Shown: piece by piece, positions 39,706 through 48,839 of the stretch
Numbering within the stretch: the first letter of the stretch is position 1
Layout of the letters: each line of letters begins with the position of its first letter
Source: AA29 sp041481445
GTDB lineage: Bacteria; Acidobacteriota; Vicinamibacteria; Fen-336
Direction of reading: 5' to 3'
Assembly: GCA_041481445.1 (NCBI GenBank)
Contig: JBGPBV010000019.1
Span: 1 to 64,000, forward strand
Length of the DNA stretch: 64,000 nt
Position numbers and translations under genes: made by a program
The notes under the pieces: model-generated
What the model was told of the DNA's origin: nothing
Database searches by the model: none
The model's input: the letters and a program-made list of their open reading frames with translations, nothing else

Positions 39706-41451
39706 ATGGACGCCGCCGTCGGCGGGGCCGGGTGGGCGGAGGCCCCGCCGCCGTACCGCCGGGGGTTCCTTTCCTCCGGCCTCACGTGCGCGACCATCGG
39801 CTCGGGGCCGCTCGGAGGCAAGGCCGAGGGACTTCGGCGGGCGCGGGCGGTGGTGGGCGGGCTGCCGCCCGAGCCCGGCCTCCAGGTCGAGGTGCCTCCC
39901 TTCGTCGTGGTGGGGGCGGACGTCTATTGCGAGTTCCGGCGCCGCAACCGGCTCTCCACCGTGGCGGGGGGCAGCGACCGCGAGGTGGCGGCCGCGTTCC
40001 TGCGTGGAGAGCTGCCCGCGGAGACGGTGGGGGACCTCTTCGACCTCGCGCGGGAGGCGCACGTGCCCCTGGCCGTGCGCTCCTCGAGCGTCCTCGAGGA
40101 CGCGCGCAGCCAGCCCTTCGCCGGCGTCTACCTGACGAAGATGATCCCGAACCAAGCTCTCGACCCGGAGCCGCGCTTCCGCAAGCTCGCGGAGGCGATC
40201 AAGCTGGTGTGGGCCTCCGCCTCCTTCGCCACCGCCCGCGCCCATCGCGGCACGACCGGCCACGGGGACGGCGACGAGGCGATGGCGGTGGTGATCCAGG
40301 CGGTGGTGGGCCGGCGGTTCGGCCCGCGCTTCTATCCCGACGCCTCCGGGGTCGCGCGCTCGTGCAGCTTCTATCCCTACGGGCCCGCCCGCCCGGAGGA
40401 CGGAGTGGCCGACCTCGCCCTCGGCCTCGGCAAGACGATCGTGGAGGGCGGGCGGTGCTGGACGTATTGTCCGGCCCACCCCCGGGCCCCCGCGCCGTTC
40501 GGGGGGGTGGCAGACGTCCTCGATCGGAGCCAGCGCGACTTCTGGGCCGTGGACATGGGGACCCCGCGGTACGATCCCACCACCGAGACCGAGTGCCTGG
40601 TGCGCGCCTCTCTCGGGGACGCGGAGGAGGACGGCTCCTTGAACCTGCTCGCCTCCACCTACGATCCCGGCCGCGACCGGATCGTGCCCGGGCTGGCCGC
40701 GCGCGGCCCGCGGCTGCTGGACTTCGCCCTTCTCCTCGCGGGCGACGACGTCCCGTTCAACCCCGTGCTGCGCCGGCTGCTCGCGTCGTGCGCGGAGAGC
40801 CTCGGAGGGGAGGCGGAGATCGAGTTCGCGCTCGAGCTCCCACCCGCCCCGCGCGCGCGGCCCCGCCTGGGGCTCGTCCAGCTCCGGCCCCTCGGCGGCG
40901 CGGAGACCGCGGTCGCGGTGAGCGAAGCCGACCTGGACGACCCGCGCGCCGTCGTCGCCTCCGCGCGCGCCATGGGCCACGGCGCGATCGCGAGCCTGGG
41001 CGACGTCGTCTTCCTCGACCCCGCGAGCTTCGACGCCGGACGGTCGCGGGAGGCGGCCCTCGAGGTCGCGCGGGCCGACCGCGCGCTGCGGGACGAGGGC
41101 CGCCCCTACCTGCTCATCGGCTTCGGCCGCTGGGGCAGCGCGGACCCCTGGCTGGGCGTGCCCGTCACCTGGGCGCAGGTCTCGGGCGCGCGGGTGCTGG
41201 TCGAGGCGGGCCTCCCCGGCTTCGAGGTGGAGCCCAGCCAGGGCGCGCACTTCTTCCACAACCTGGTCGCCGCGCGCGTCGCCTGCCTGCACGTCCCGCT
41301 GGGAGGGCCGGGACGCGTGGACTGGCCCTGGCTGCAGGCCCGGGCGGAGCCGGCGGCTCCCGGCGCGCTCGTCCGCCGGGTGCGGCTGGAGCGTCCTCTC
41401 GCCGCGCGCGTGGACGGCCGTGCGCGGCGCGGAGTGGTGCTGCGCTCGTGA
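39706..41451 (+). CDS. PEP-synthase-type ATP-grasp protein without phosphohistidine and PEP domains (first of two)
   Basis: 581 aa from the ATG at 39706; one at 39694 would overlap gdhA. The pyruvate-phosphate-dikinase N-terminal (ATP-grasp) signatures are present: GPLGGKAEGLRRAR, VPPFVVVGADVY and VRSSSVLEDARSQPFAGVYLT. The GG-x-x-SHxA phosphohistidine motif and the PEP-binding barrel of true PEP synthase/PPDK are missing. A C-terminal block (RPYLLIGFGRWGS, GAHFFHNLVAARV) is shared with the next gene. The role is unknown: probably an ATP-dependent phosphoryl transfer acting on a partner. The stop overlaps the next gene (GTGA). Confidence 0.75.
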   Translation: MDAAVGGAGWAEAPPPYRRGFLSSGLTCATIGSGPLGGKAEGLRRARAVVGGLPPEPGLQVEVPPFVVVGADVYCEFRRRNRLSTVAGGSDREVAAAFLRGELPAETVGDLFDLAREAHVPLAVRSSSVLEDARSQPFAGVYLTKMIPNQALDPEPRFRKLAEAIKLVWASASFATARAHRGTTGHGDGDEAMAVVIQAVVGRRFGPRFYPDASGVARSCSFYPYGPARPEDGVADLALGLGKTIVEGGRCWTYCPAHPRAPAPFGGVADVLDRSQRDFWAVDMGTPRYDPTTETECLVRASLGDAEEDGSLNLLASTYDPGRDRIVPGLAARGPRLLDFALLLAGDDVPFNPVLRRLLASCAESLGGEAEIEFALELPPAPRARPRLGLVQLRPLGGAETAVAVSEADLDDPRAVVASARAMGHGAIASLGDVVFLDPASFDAGRSREAALEVARADRALRDEGRPYLLIGFGRWGSADPWLGVPVTWAQVSGARVLVEAGLPGFEVEPSQGAHFFHNLVAARVACLHVPLGGPGRVDWPWLQARAEPAAPGALVRRVRLERPLAARVDGRARRGVVLRS

Positions 41452-44400
41452 GCGCCCACGAGCCTCCACTCGACGACGTCCTCCACTCGCTGCAGGAGCG
41501 CGCCAAGGAGCTCGGCTGCCTCTACCGCGTGGACGACATCCTGGCCGCGCCGCTGGCGCCGCTGCCCGAGGTCTTCGCCGCGGTCGTGGAGGCCTTGCCC
41601 GCGGGCTGGCAGTATCCCGACGCCTGCCAGGCCCGCATCGTGTTCCGCGGCCAGGCCGTCGCCACCGCCGGCTTCGAGGAGTCCCCCTGGGTGCAGGAGG
41701 CGGACATCGTGGTGGGGGGCGAGCAGGTGGGCGTGGTGGCCGTCTCCTATCGCCGCCCCCTGCCCGCCTCCGACGAGGGACCGTTCCTCAAGGAGGAGAG
41801 GAGGCTCATCGACACGGTGGCCGAGCGGCTGGGGCAGGCGATCCGGCAACGCGACCTGGCGAGCCCCTCCGGGCGCGCGGCCGCCGCGGAGGGGACCCGG
41901 CAGGACTGGCGCGTCATCGTCGACCTGTTGCGCCGCACCGACCGCACGCTCCTCCGCCGCATCTCCCGGAAGATGCTGAACCACCTCTCCAGCGTGGGCG
42001 TGGAGGAGGCCACCTCGCTCCTCCTCGCCCCCTCCGCCCCCGCGGCGGCAGAGCCGCCGGACGAGAACCAGCCGCGCCGCCGCCCGGCCTCCCCGGAGGC
42101 GGAGACGACCGCCGGCGACGCCTTCCGCCTGGCCGCCGCCCACCTTTCCGAGCCGGAGATCCTCTCGTCGCTCCAGACCTGGCTCAAGGAGGACCGCGTC
42201 CACTTCCTCCTGGACGCACTCGAGAGCCGCTCCACCACCCTCGTGGAGCTCGGCGGCGCGATCGAGCGCTACCAGCACACCGGAGTGGACTCGCACGAGC
42301 TCTCCCGCGCCACCCAGGCCACGCTCAAGGTGGGGCTCACCCGCCGGCTCCTCACCGACGAGCCCTCGTTCGTCGCCACCTGCCGCCGGTGGGTGGACGT
42401 GGAGGACTTCCTGGAGCTGATGCGGCGGACCGTCATCCTGCCCGCCAGCCACGGCCGGCTCGGAGGCAAGGCCAGCGGGCTGTTCCTGGCCATGCAGGTG
42501 GTCCGGCGCTCGCCCGAGTTCGCGGACGTCCTCCAGGACATCCGCTTCGCGCGCACCTGGTACGTGCCCTCCGACGGGATCGTGCACTTCGTGGCCTACA
42601 ACGACCTCGACGACGTCTACAACTGGAAGTACCGCCCGCTCGACCAGATCCGGCAGGAGTACGCGCACCTCCAGCACGTCTTCAAGGGCTCGCGCTTCCC
42701 GCCCGAGTTCGTGAGCGGGCTGGCGGGCGTGCTCGACGACCTGGGCGACCGGCCGCTCATCGTGCGCAGCTCGAGCCTGCTCGAGGACCGCCTGGGCTCC
42801 GCCTTCTCCGGCAAGTACAAGAGCCTGTTCCTGGGGAACCAGGGCCCGAAGGCGGCGCGCCTGGACGCCCTCCTGGACGCGGTGGCCGAGGTCTATGCCT
42901 CCATGTTCAACCCGGACGCGATCCAGTACCGGGCCGAGCGCGGCCTGCTCGAGCAGCAGGAGGAGATGGCCCTGATGATCCAGGAGGTGGTGGGAGCGCG
43001 GGCCGGCCGCTTCTTCTTCCCCGCCTACTCCGGGGTGGCCTTCAGCAACAACGAGCTGCGCTGGTCGCCGCGGATCCGGCGCGAGGACGGCCTGCTGCGC
43101 ATCGTGCCGGGGCTGGGGACGCGGGCGGTGGACCGGCTGGCCGACGACTACCCGGTCCTCATCGCCCCCGGCCAGCCCGGTCTGCGCGTCAACGCCTCCC
43201 CCGACGAGGTGCGTCGCTACTCGCCGCGGAAGGCGGACGTGATCGACCTGGAGCGCAACGCCCTGGTGACGGTCGGGGTGGCGGAGCTGCTCCGCGAGGC
43301 CGGCGAAGCCCTGCCCGCGCTGGACCAGCTCGTGTCGATAGCGGAGGGCGACCTCCTCCGTCCCGCCTCCGCCCTCGAGCCGCCCGACCCGTCCCGGGCC
43401 GTGTTCACGTTCGAGGGACTGACCCGGAACACGCGCTTCCTGACCCGGATGAGCGCGCTCCTGCGCCTGCTGCGCGAATCCCTGGCCATGCCCGTGGACC
43501 TCGAGTTCGCCTCCGACGGCACCGACCTCTTCCTCGTGCAGTGCCGGGCCCAGAGCGATTCGCGCGACGCCGTGCCCGTCCCCATCCCCCACGACCTCCC
43601 CCCCGGCCGGGTGCTCTTCTCCGCGAACCGCTACGTGTCCAACGGGCGGGTACCCGACCTCACCCACGTCGTGTACGTGGACGGCGACGCCTACGCCGCC
43701 CTCCCCACCGCCGACCGCATGCGCGAGGTCTCGCGCGCGGTGAGCGGGATCAACGCGCTCCTCCCGAAGCGCCAGTTCGCGCTGATGGGCCCCGGCCGCT
43801 GGGGCAGCCGGGGGGACATCCGCCTGGGCGTGAGCGTCACCTATTCCGACATCAACAACGCGGCGGTGCTGATCGAGGTGGCGCTGAAACGGGGGCCCTA
43901 CGTCCCCGACCTCTCGTTCGGCACGCACTTCTTCCAGGACCTCGTCGAGTCCTCCATCCGCTACCTGCCGCTCTACCCGGGCGACGAGGGGGTGACGTTC
44001 AACGAGGACTTCTTCCGCCGATCCCGCAACCTGCTGGGTGACCTGCTGCCCGAGTTCGCGTCGCTCGAGGATGTGGTACGCGTGATCGACGTGCCGGCAG
44101 TGGCCGAGGGCCGGGTGCTGCGCATCCTCATGAACGGGGATCTCGGGGAGGCGGTCGGCATCCTGGTCGAGCCCGGCGCCGCCGGGCGGACGGCGCCGCC
44201 TCCCGCCGTCCCCGCGGGGCCCCCCGGGGACGACCACTGGCGCTGGCGCCTCCAGATGGCCCAGCGCCTGGCCGCCCTCCTCGACGGGGAACGGTTCGGG
44301 GTCAAGGCCCTGTACGTCTTCGGGAGCACCAAGAACGCCACCGCCGGGCCCGGCAGCGACATCGACCTCATCGTGCACTTCGCGGGCACTCCGGAGATGG

Positions 44401-44606
44401 AGCGCGCCCTCTCGCACTGGCTCGAGGGGTGGAGTCGGTGCCTGGCGGAGATCAACTTCCTGCGGACGGGCTATCGCAGCGACGGGCTGCTCGACGTGCA
44501 CGTCGTCACCGACGCCGACCTGGCCCGGTCGACCAGCTTCGCGGCCAAGATCGGGGCCATCACCGACGCCGCGCGCCCGCTTCCGCTGGGCAGGGCCCGG
44601 AGCTGA
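41448..44606 (+). CDS. GAF-like / PEP-synthase ATP-grasp / nucleotidyltransferase fusion protein (second of two)
   Basis: 1052 aa; GTG start overlapping the previous gene. A sensor-like N-terminus (residues about 1-140) resembles a GAF fold (VFRGQAVATAGFEE, ADIVVGGEQVGVVAVSY). The PPDK N-terminal ATP-grasp part has GRLGGKASGLFLAMQ and VRSSSLLEDRLGSAFSGKYK. A later block, MGPGRWGSRGDIRLGVSVTY with GTHFFQDLVESSI, is shared with the upstream gene. Residues about 930-1040 form a pol-beta-type nucleotidyltransferase with GSTKNATAGPGSDIDLIVHF. No phosphohistidine or PEP domain is present. Its 3' end overlaps the convergent phosphoesterase by 47 bp. Confidence 0.78.
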   Translation: MSAHEPPLDDVLHSLQERAKELGCLYRVDDILAAPLAPLPEVFAAVVEALPAGWQYPDACQARIVFRGQAVATAGFEESPWVQEADIVVGGEQVGVVAVSYRRPLPASDEGPFLKEERRLIDTVAERLGQAIRQRDLASPSGRAAAAEGTRQDWRVIVDLLRRTDRTLLRRISRKMLNHLSSVGVEEATSLLLAPSAPAAAEPPDENQPRRRPASPEAETTAGDAFRLAAAHLSEPEILSSLQTWLKEDRVHFLLDALESRSTTLVELGGAIERYQHTGVDSHELSRATQATLKVGLTRRLLTDEPSFVATCRRWVDVEDFLELMRRTVILPASHGRLGGKASGLFLAMQVVRRSPEFADVLQDIRFARTWYVPSDGIVHFVAYNDLDDVYNWKYRPLDQIRQEYAHLQHVFKGSRFPPEFVSGLAGVLDDLGDRPLIVRSSSLLEDRLGSAFSGKYKSLFLGNQGPKAARLDALLDAVAEVYASMFNPDAIQYRAERGLLEQQEEMALMIQEVVGARAGRFFFPAYSGVAFSNNELRWSPRIRREDGLLRIVPGLGTRAVDRLADDYPVLIAPGQPGLRVNASPDEVRRYSPRKADVIDLERNALVTVGVAELLREAGEALPALDQLVSIAEGDLLRPASALEPPDPSRAVFTFEGLTRNTRFLTRMSALLRLLRESLAMPVDLEFASDGTDLFLVQCRAQSDSRDAVPVPIPHDLPPGRVLFSANRYVSNGRVPDLTHVVYVDGDAYAALPTADRMREVSRAVSGINALLPKRQFALMGPGRWGSRGDIRLGVSVTYSDINNAAVLIEVALKRGPYVPDLSFGTHFFQDLVESSIRYLPLYPGDEGVTFNEDFFRRSRNLLGDLLPEFASLEDVVRVIDVPAVAEGRVLRILMNGDLGEAVGILVEPGAAGRTAPPPAVPAGPPGDDHWRWRLQMAQRLAALLDGERFGVKALYVFGSTKNATAGPGSDIDLIVHFAGTPEMERALSHWLEGWSRCLAEINFLRTGYRSDGLLDVHVVTDADLARSTSFAAKIGAITDAARPLPLGRARS

Positions 44607-45456
44607 GGAGGACGAGCTCGCGCTCCGCCTCCTCCGGCCGCTCGGGGTCGAAGCGGACCAGCGCCAGCTCCGGCCCGTCGTGGGCGGCCGAGAAGGCGTG
44701 GGTCGTGCCCAGCCGGTCGCGCCAGGACCCGGTGAGGCGGGCGGACTCGTGGACGTGCCCGTGCAGGGTGACGCGCGGCTGGCGGGCCTCGATGAAGCGC
44801 CTCACGGCGATGCTCCCCACGTGCGGGTCCAGGGGCACGCCGTCCACGGCGCGGCCGTCCAGGGCCGCGCGGTCGAGGGCGGTGGCATACGGCGGAGCGT
44901 GGAAGAGCACGATCGCGCGTGCCATCCGCCGGCGGCCGGTGAGCCTCTCGAGGTCACGCTGGATGGTGCCCCAGCGGATCCGCTCGGGGGCGACCTTCAC
45001 CGTCCGTGCTCCCTCCTCCGGCGAGACGGCACCCACGTCGACGAACCGCGAGACGTCGTAGCGCTCCCAGTCCTTGAGGCGGAAGGGGGTCGGGGGCACG
45101 CAGGCGTAGCCGTACACCGTCCACGGGCTCCACTCCAGGCGCCGGCCGTGCGCGTAGGACCACAGGCCGTCGGCGCCCATCCGCCGCAACGTCCGTTCGT
45201 GGCACCGCGGGTCGTCGTTGCCGAGGATCAGGAACACGCGGGGGTAGCGCGACCCCAGCGCGCGGCGGACGCCGCGGAAGCCCGCCGCCAGCACGTCGCC
45301 GAGGAAATCGGCGGCCGCGCGCGCGGGGGCGAGGCCGGGCAGCAGGTCGCCGCCCAGGAACACGGCCGCGGGCGCCTCCGCGGCCAGGCGCTGGAAGAGG
45401 GCGGCGTAACGTCCCTCCGAGCCGTGAAGGTCGGAGGCGAAGAGGCAGGCGGTCAT
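44560..45456 (-). CDS. Metallophosphoesterase (calcineurin-like)
   Basis: 298 aa. All five metal-site motifs can be seen: ASDLHGSEG (D-x-H), FLGGDLLPG (GD), ILGNDDPRC in place of GNHE, VLFHAPPY (H) and LHGHVHESA (GH-x-H). The two-metal phosphoesterase fold acts on phosphomono- or diesters. The substrate is unknown. It is 15 bp after the aminotransferase gene on the same strand. The C-terminus is antisense to the end of the nucleotidyltransferase fusion gene. Confidence 0.85.
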   Translation of the reverse strand: MTACLFASDLHGSEGRYAALFQRLAAEAPAAVFLGGDLLPGLAPARAAADFLGDVLAAGFRGVRRALGSRYPRVFLILGNDDPRCHERTLRRMGADGLWSYAHGRRLEWSPWTVYGYACVPPTPFRLKDWERYDVSRFVDVGAVSPEEGARTVKVAPERIRWGTIQRDLERLTGRRRMARAIVLFHAPPYATALDRAALDGRAVDGVPLDPHVGSIAVRRFIEARQPRVTLHGHVHESARLTGSWRDRLGTTHAFSAAHDGPELALVRFDPERPEEAERELVLLSSGPCPAEAGARRR

Positions 45457-45471
45457 CGCCGGCCCCGGCAG

Positions 45472-46368
45472 TCAGGAAACCGCGACCACCGCCTCCGCGT
45501 CGGGCGTCCGGCCGCGGTCGGCCACCCGGAGCCTCCGGAACTCCGCGGTGAGAAGGCGCGTCAGGGCGCCCGGCCGTCCGTCCCCGATGGTGCGCCCGTC
45601 CACCGTCACCACGGGCACGATCTCGGCGGCGGTGCCGGTGAGGAAGCACTCGTCCGCGTTGTACACGTCGTGCAGGGCCAGCTCGGTCTCGCGCGCCTCC
45701 ACTCCGACCGCGTGCGCGATCTCCAGCACCACCTGGCGGGTGATACCGCCGAGCGCACCCTGGGTCAGGGCCGGGGTCTCCAACCGCCCGTGCCGCACGA
45801 TGAAGACGTTGTCGCCGGTGCACTCGGCCACCAGGCCCTGGTGGTTGAGCATCAACGCCTCCAGGCAGCCGGCGTTCGTCGCCTCCAGACGGGCCAGGAT
45901 GTTGTTCAGGTAATTGAGCGACTTCACCCTGGGGTCGAGCGACTCCATCGGGATGCGCCGCACGCTCGCGGTCACGAGGTCGAGGCCGTAGTCGTACACC
46001 TCGTGGGGGTACATCGCGATCGTGTCCACGATGATCACGACGGTGGGCTTGCGGCACTTCGCGGGGTCGATGCCGAGGTCCCCGGGGCCGCGCGACACCA
46101 CGACCCGCACGTAGGCGTCCTCCTTCTCGTTGGCGGCCACCGTCCGGCGGACCGCATCGATCATCTCCGTGCGCTCCATCGGGACCTGGAGACCGATCGT
46201 GCGCGCCGACTCGTAGAGCCGGTCCACGTGCTCGGCCAGCCGGAACACGTTGCCCTCGTACACGCGTATCCCTTCGAACACCCCGTCGCCGTAGAGGAAG
46301 CCGTGGTCGAACACGGACACGGTGGCTTCGTGTTTCGGCACGAGCTTTCCGTCGAGGTAGATGAGCAC
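45472..46368 (-). CDS. ilvE: Branched-chain amino acid aminotransferase (class IV)
   Basis: 298 aa; GTG start at 46368 with GGGGAGGAGG upstream. Class IV PLP fold: FDHGFLYGDGVFEGIRVYEG, the PLP lysine in DPRVKSLNYLNN, EALMLNHQGLVAECTGDNVF, and FLTGTAAEIVPV as the phosphate/carboxylate loop. It transfers amino groups between branched-chain amino acids and 2-oxoglutarate. D-amino acid aminotransferase has the same fold, but FEGIRVYEG and TGTAAE favour IlvE. It is divergent from a malic enzyme gene. Confidence 0.88.
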   Translation of the reverse strand: MLIYLDGKLVPKHEATVSVFDHGFLYGDGVFEGIRVYEGNVFRLAEHVDRLYESARTIGLQVPMERTEMIDAVRRTVAANEKEDAYVRVVVSRGPGDLGIDPAKCRKPTVVIIVDTIAMYPHEVYDYGLDLVTASVRRIPMESLDPRVKSLNYLNNILARLEATNAGCLEALMLNHQGLVAECTGDNVFIVRHGRLETPALTQGALGGITRQVVLEIAHAVGVEARETELALHDVYNADECFLTGTAAEIVPVVTVDGRTIGDGRPGALTRLLTAEFRRLRVADRGRTPDAEAVVAVS

Positions 46369-46501
46369 GGGCGCCTCCTCCCCGGCCGCAGGACGGGCCT
46401 CGCTCCATTGATCGTCCGCGTCGGCGCCGGCGCCAATGGGCCCTTCGCATCAAGGGTCTGCGGGGCCGACCGCGCCCGCCCCGGCCCCGCCCGCCCTGTC
46501 C

Positions 46502-46517
46502 TGGGCCATATGGCCCA
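46502..46517. promoter_or_regulatory. Perfect 16-bp palindrome upstream of the second malic enzyme
   Basis: TGGGCCATATGGCCCA is its own reverse complement. It lies 53 bp upstream of the malic enzyme ATG (46570) and 134 bp upstream of the divergent aminotransferase start. Probable operator of a dimeric regulator; the regulator is unknown. Confidence 0.45.
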
Positions 46518-46569
46518 TTCCCTCCAGACCGCCCGCGAGCGATGTTTCCTCCAGGCCGAGGAGGGCGTC

Positions 46570-48321
46570 ATGGAGAGTTACGCGATGACCCGGGACAGCC
46601 AGGGCAACCCGCGCTTGAGCGTGCCGCATCGCGGGGTGGCGCTGCTGCGGCACCCGCTCTACACGAAGGGGACCGCGTTCAGTCCCGAGGAGCGGAGCGC
46701 CTTCGGGCTGGAGGGCCTCCTCCCGCAGGCGGTCAGCACGATGGACCAGCAGGAGCGCCGCGCGTACGCGAACATCGCGCGCAAGGCCGATCCCATCGAG
46801 AAGTACATCGGCCTGGCCGCCCTCCAGGACCGCAACGAGCACCTGTTCTACCGCGTGCTCCTGGACCACGTGGAGGAGTTCCTGCCCATCGTGTACACCC
46901 CCACCGTGGGTCAGGCCTGCCAGGACTTCAGCCACATCTTCCGCCGCGCGCGCGGCCTCTGGATCACCCCCGGCCACCGCGGCCGCATCTACGAGACCCT
47001 CGGCAACGCGCCCTTCGGGGACGTGCGGCTCATCGTGGTCACGGACAACGAGCGGATCCTCGGCCTCGGCGACCAGGGCGCGGGCGGCATGGGCATCCCG
47101 ATCGGGAAGCTCGCGCTCTACACCGCCGCCGCCGGGATCCCGCCCTGGCAGACCCTGCCCATCAGCCTCGACGTGGGCACGGACAACCAGTCCCTCCTCG
47201 ACGACGAGCTCTACCTCGGCTGGCGGTTCCCGCGGCTCCGCGGCTCCGACTACGACAGCTTCGTGGAGGAGTTCGTGCAGGCGGTGAAGCGCCGCTTCCC
47301 GCGCGCGATCCTGCAGTGGGAGGACTTCAAGAAGGCCAACGCCTTCCGTCTCCTCGACCGCTACCGGCGGACGCTGCCGTCCTTCAACGACGACATCCAG
47401 GGGACGGCCGCGGTCGCGGTGGCGGGCATGCTCGCGGGGACCCGCGTGACCGGCATCCCGCTCGCGGAGCAGCGGGTGGTGATCCTGGGCGCGGGCGCGG
47501 CCGGAGTGGGCATCGCGCGGCTGCTGCGCGACACCTTCCGGCGCCACGGCCTGGCCGGCGACGCCCTGGTGGCCGCGGTGGCCAACCTCGACCGCCACGG
47601 GATGCTGGTGGCGGACGAGCCGATCGCGGACGAGCACAAGCGCGAGTTCGCCTGGCCGCCCGCGCTGGCCGCGAAGTACGGCCTGGTGGCCGGCGCCGGC
47701 CGCGACCTCGAGCGAGTCGTGCGGGCGCTGCGCCCCACGATGCTCATCGGGACGTCGGGTGAGCCGCGCACGTTCACGGAGACGGTCGTGCGCGAGATGG
47801 CGCACCACGCCGGGCGGCCGCTGATCTTCCCCATGTCGAACCCGACCAGCAAGAGCGAGGCGATCCCCTCCGACCTGCTGGAATGGACGGAGGGACGAGC
47901 CCTGATCGCGACCGGGAGCCCCTTCGAGCCGGTCCGGCACGGCCACCGCAAGCACGTCATCGGCCAGGGCAACAACGCGTTCGTGTTCCCGGGGATCGGC
48001 CTCGGCGTCCTCGTCTCCGAGGCCTACCAGGTGACGGACGGGATGTTCGCGGCGGCGGCGGCCACCCTGGCCGACGAGGTCCACGCCGACGACCTGGCCG
48101 CGGGCAGCCTGTTCCCGCCGGTGTCCGCGCTGCGGCGCGTGACCGTGCGCATCGCGGAGGCGGTGGTCCGCGAGGCGCGCGACTCCGGGGTGGGCCGTCC
48201 GCTCGACGACGGCGCCATCGAGCCCGCCGTGCGGGGCGCCATGTGGGACCCGGCCTACGTGCCGCTCCTGCCCGCCGCTCCCGCGGCGCGGGCGGAGGAG
48301 GCGGAGCTCGCGGTCCGCTGA
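46570..48321 (+). CDS. maeA: NAD-type malic enzyme (canonical copy)
   Basis: 583 aa; GAGGAGGGC before the ATG. Complete malic enzyme features: TKGTAFSPEERSAFGLEGLL, catalytic tyrosine in VYTPTVGQACQDFS, LGLGDQGAGGMGIPIGKLAL with the catalytic lysine, QWEDFKKANAF, metal-binding SFNDDIQGTAAV, nucleotide loop GAGAAGVG, PMSNPTSKSEAIP and NNAFVFPGIGLG. It oxidatively decarboxylates malate to pyruvate. Compared with the paralogue at 22729, all family-constant positions are kept, so this is probably the main housekeeping enzyme. A perfect palindrome lies upstream. Confidence 0.92.
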   Translation: MESYAMTRDSQGNPRLSVPHRGVALLRHPLYTKGTAFSPEERSAFGLEGLLPQAVSTMDQQERRAYANIARKADPIEKYIGLAALQDRNEHLFYRVLLDHVEEFLPIVYTPTVGQACQDFSHIFRRARGLWITPGHRGRIYETLGNAPFGDVRLIVVTDNERILGLGDQGAGGMGIPIGKLALYTAAAGIPPWQTLPISLDVGTDNQSLLDDELYLGWRFPRLRGSDYDSFVEEFVQAVKRRFPRAILQWEDFKKANAFRLLDRYRRTLPSFNDDIQGTAAVAVAGMLAGTRVTGIPLAEQRVVILGAGAAGVGIARLLRDTFRRHGLAGDALVAAVANLDRHGMLVADEPIADEHKREFAWPPALAAKYGLVAGAGRDLERVVRALRPTMLIGTSGEPRTFTETVVREMAHHAGRPLIFPMSNPTSKSEAIPSDLLEWTEGRALIATGSPFEPVRHGHRKHVIGQGNNAFVFPGIGLGVLVSEAYQVTDGMFAAAAATLADEVHADDLAAGSLFPPVSALRRVTVRIAEAVVREARDSGVGRPLDDGAIEPAVRGAMWDPAYVPLLPAAPAARAEEAELAVR

Positions 48322-48343
48322 GGACGGGAGCGCAGGAGGAGCG

Positions 48344-48754
48344 GTGGAAGAGCCGCTCGCCGACTGGGTCCGCGCGCACCACGTGTGCTGGGACGTCGCG
48401 CCCAGCCGCCGTCCCGGCGAGGGCGGGCATCCCGGCTTCGAGCTGACGCTGCTGGCCCTGTGCGGCTCGCGGCGCGGGATCGACCCCGCGCGCCCGGAGT
48501 GCCACGCCACCTACGAGCGCCTGGCCGCGATCGCGGCGCGGGCGCTGCCGGCGGCGGTCCCGCATCACGTCGAGCCCTACGACGCGGCGGTGCACCTGCG
48601 GCCGGAGAGCGCCTTCGCGCCGGAGGTGGAGCTGATCGTCGAGGCCTTCCCCGACCCCGCGGACGCCCAGGGAGTGCGCGCGTCCATGGAAGAGGCGCTG
48701 CGGCGGCTGGGGGTGAAGGCCAAGACCTGGTCGGAGGCGGCCGCGGCCCGCTGA
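48344..48754 (+). CDS. Hypothetical protein
   Basis: 136 aa; GTG start 5 bases after AGGAGGAG, 22 bp after the malic enzyme, so probably in its operon. Not recognised. Mixed alpha/beta composition with no membrane helix or signal peptide; acidic overall. Notable pieces are ADWVRAHHVCWDVAP at the start, three cysteines (VCWD, ALCGS, PECHATY), the strand-like VELIVEAFPDP, and a C-terminal helix SMEEALRRLGVKAKTW. Could be a small cytosolic partner of neighbouring redox or hydrogenase genes, but nothing specific supports a function. Confidence 0.7.
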   Translation: MEEPLADWVRAHHVCWDVAPSRRPGEGGHPGFELTLLALCGSRRGIDPARPECHATYERLAAIAARALPAAVPHHVEPYDAAVHLRPESAFAPEVELIVEAFPDPADAQGVRASMEEALRRLGVKAKTWSEAAAAR

Positions 48755-48792
48755 GAGCAGGGTTTCCGTACGCGAGGTGATCATGAGCGCAT

Positions 48793-48827
48793 ACCCTCGA
48801 GGTCGAAGGCCGCGAGATCGCGAGGGT
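48793..48827. promoter_or_regulatory. Inverted repeat before the hydrogenase maturation protease
   Basis: ACCCTCG (48793-48799) and CGAGGGT (48821-48827) form 7-bp arms around 21 bases. It is 13 bp upstream of the preferred ATG (48840) and supports placing the start there. May be an operator or leader hairpin. Confidence 0.3.
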
Positions 48828-48839
48828 CAAGGCTCTCTG

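Noticed and set aside
39706..41451. Functional PEP synthase or pyruvate phosphate dikinase
   Set aside because: The phosphohistidine (GG-x-x-SHxA) and PEP-binding domains are absent from both this protein and the next.
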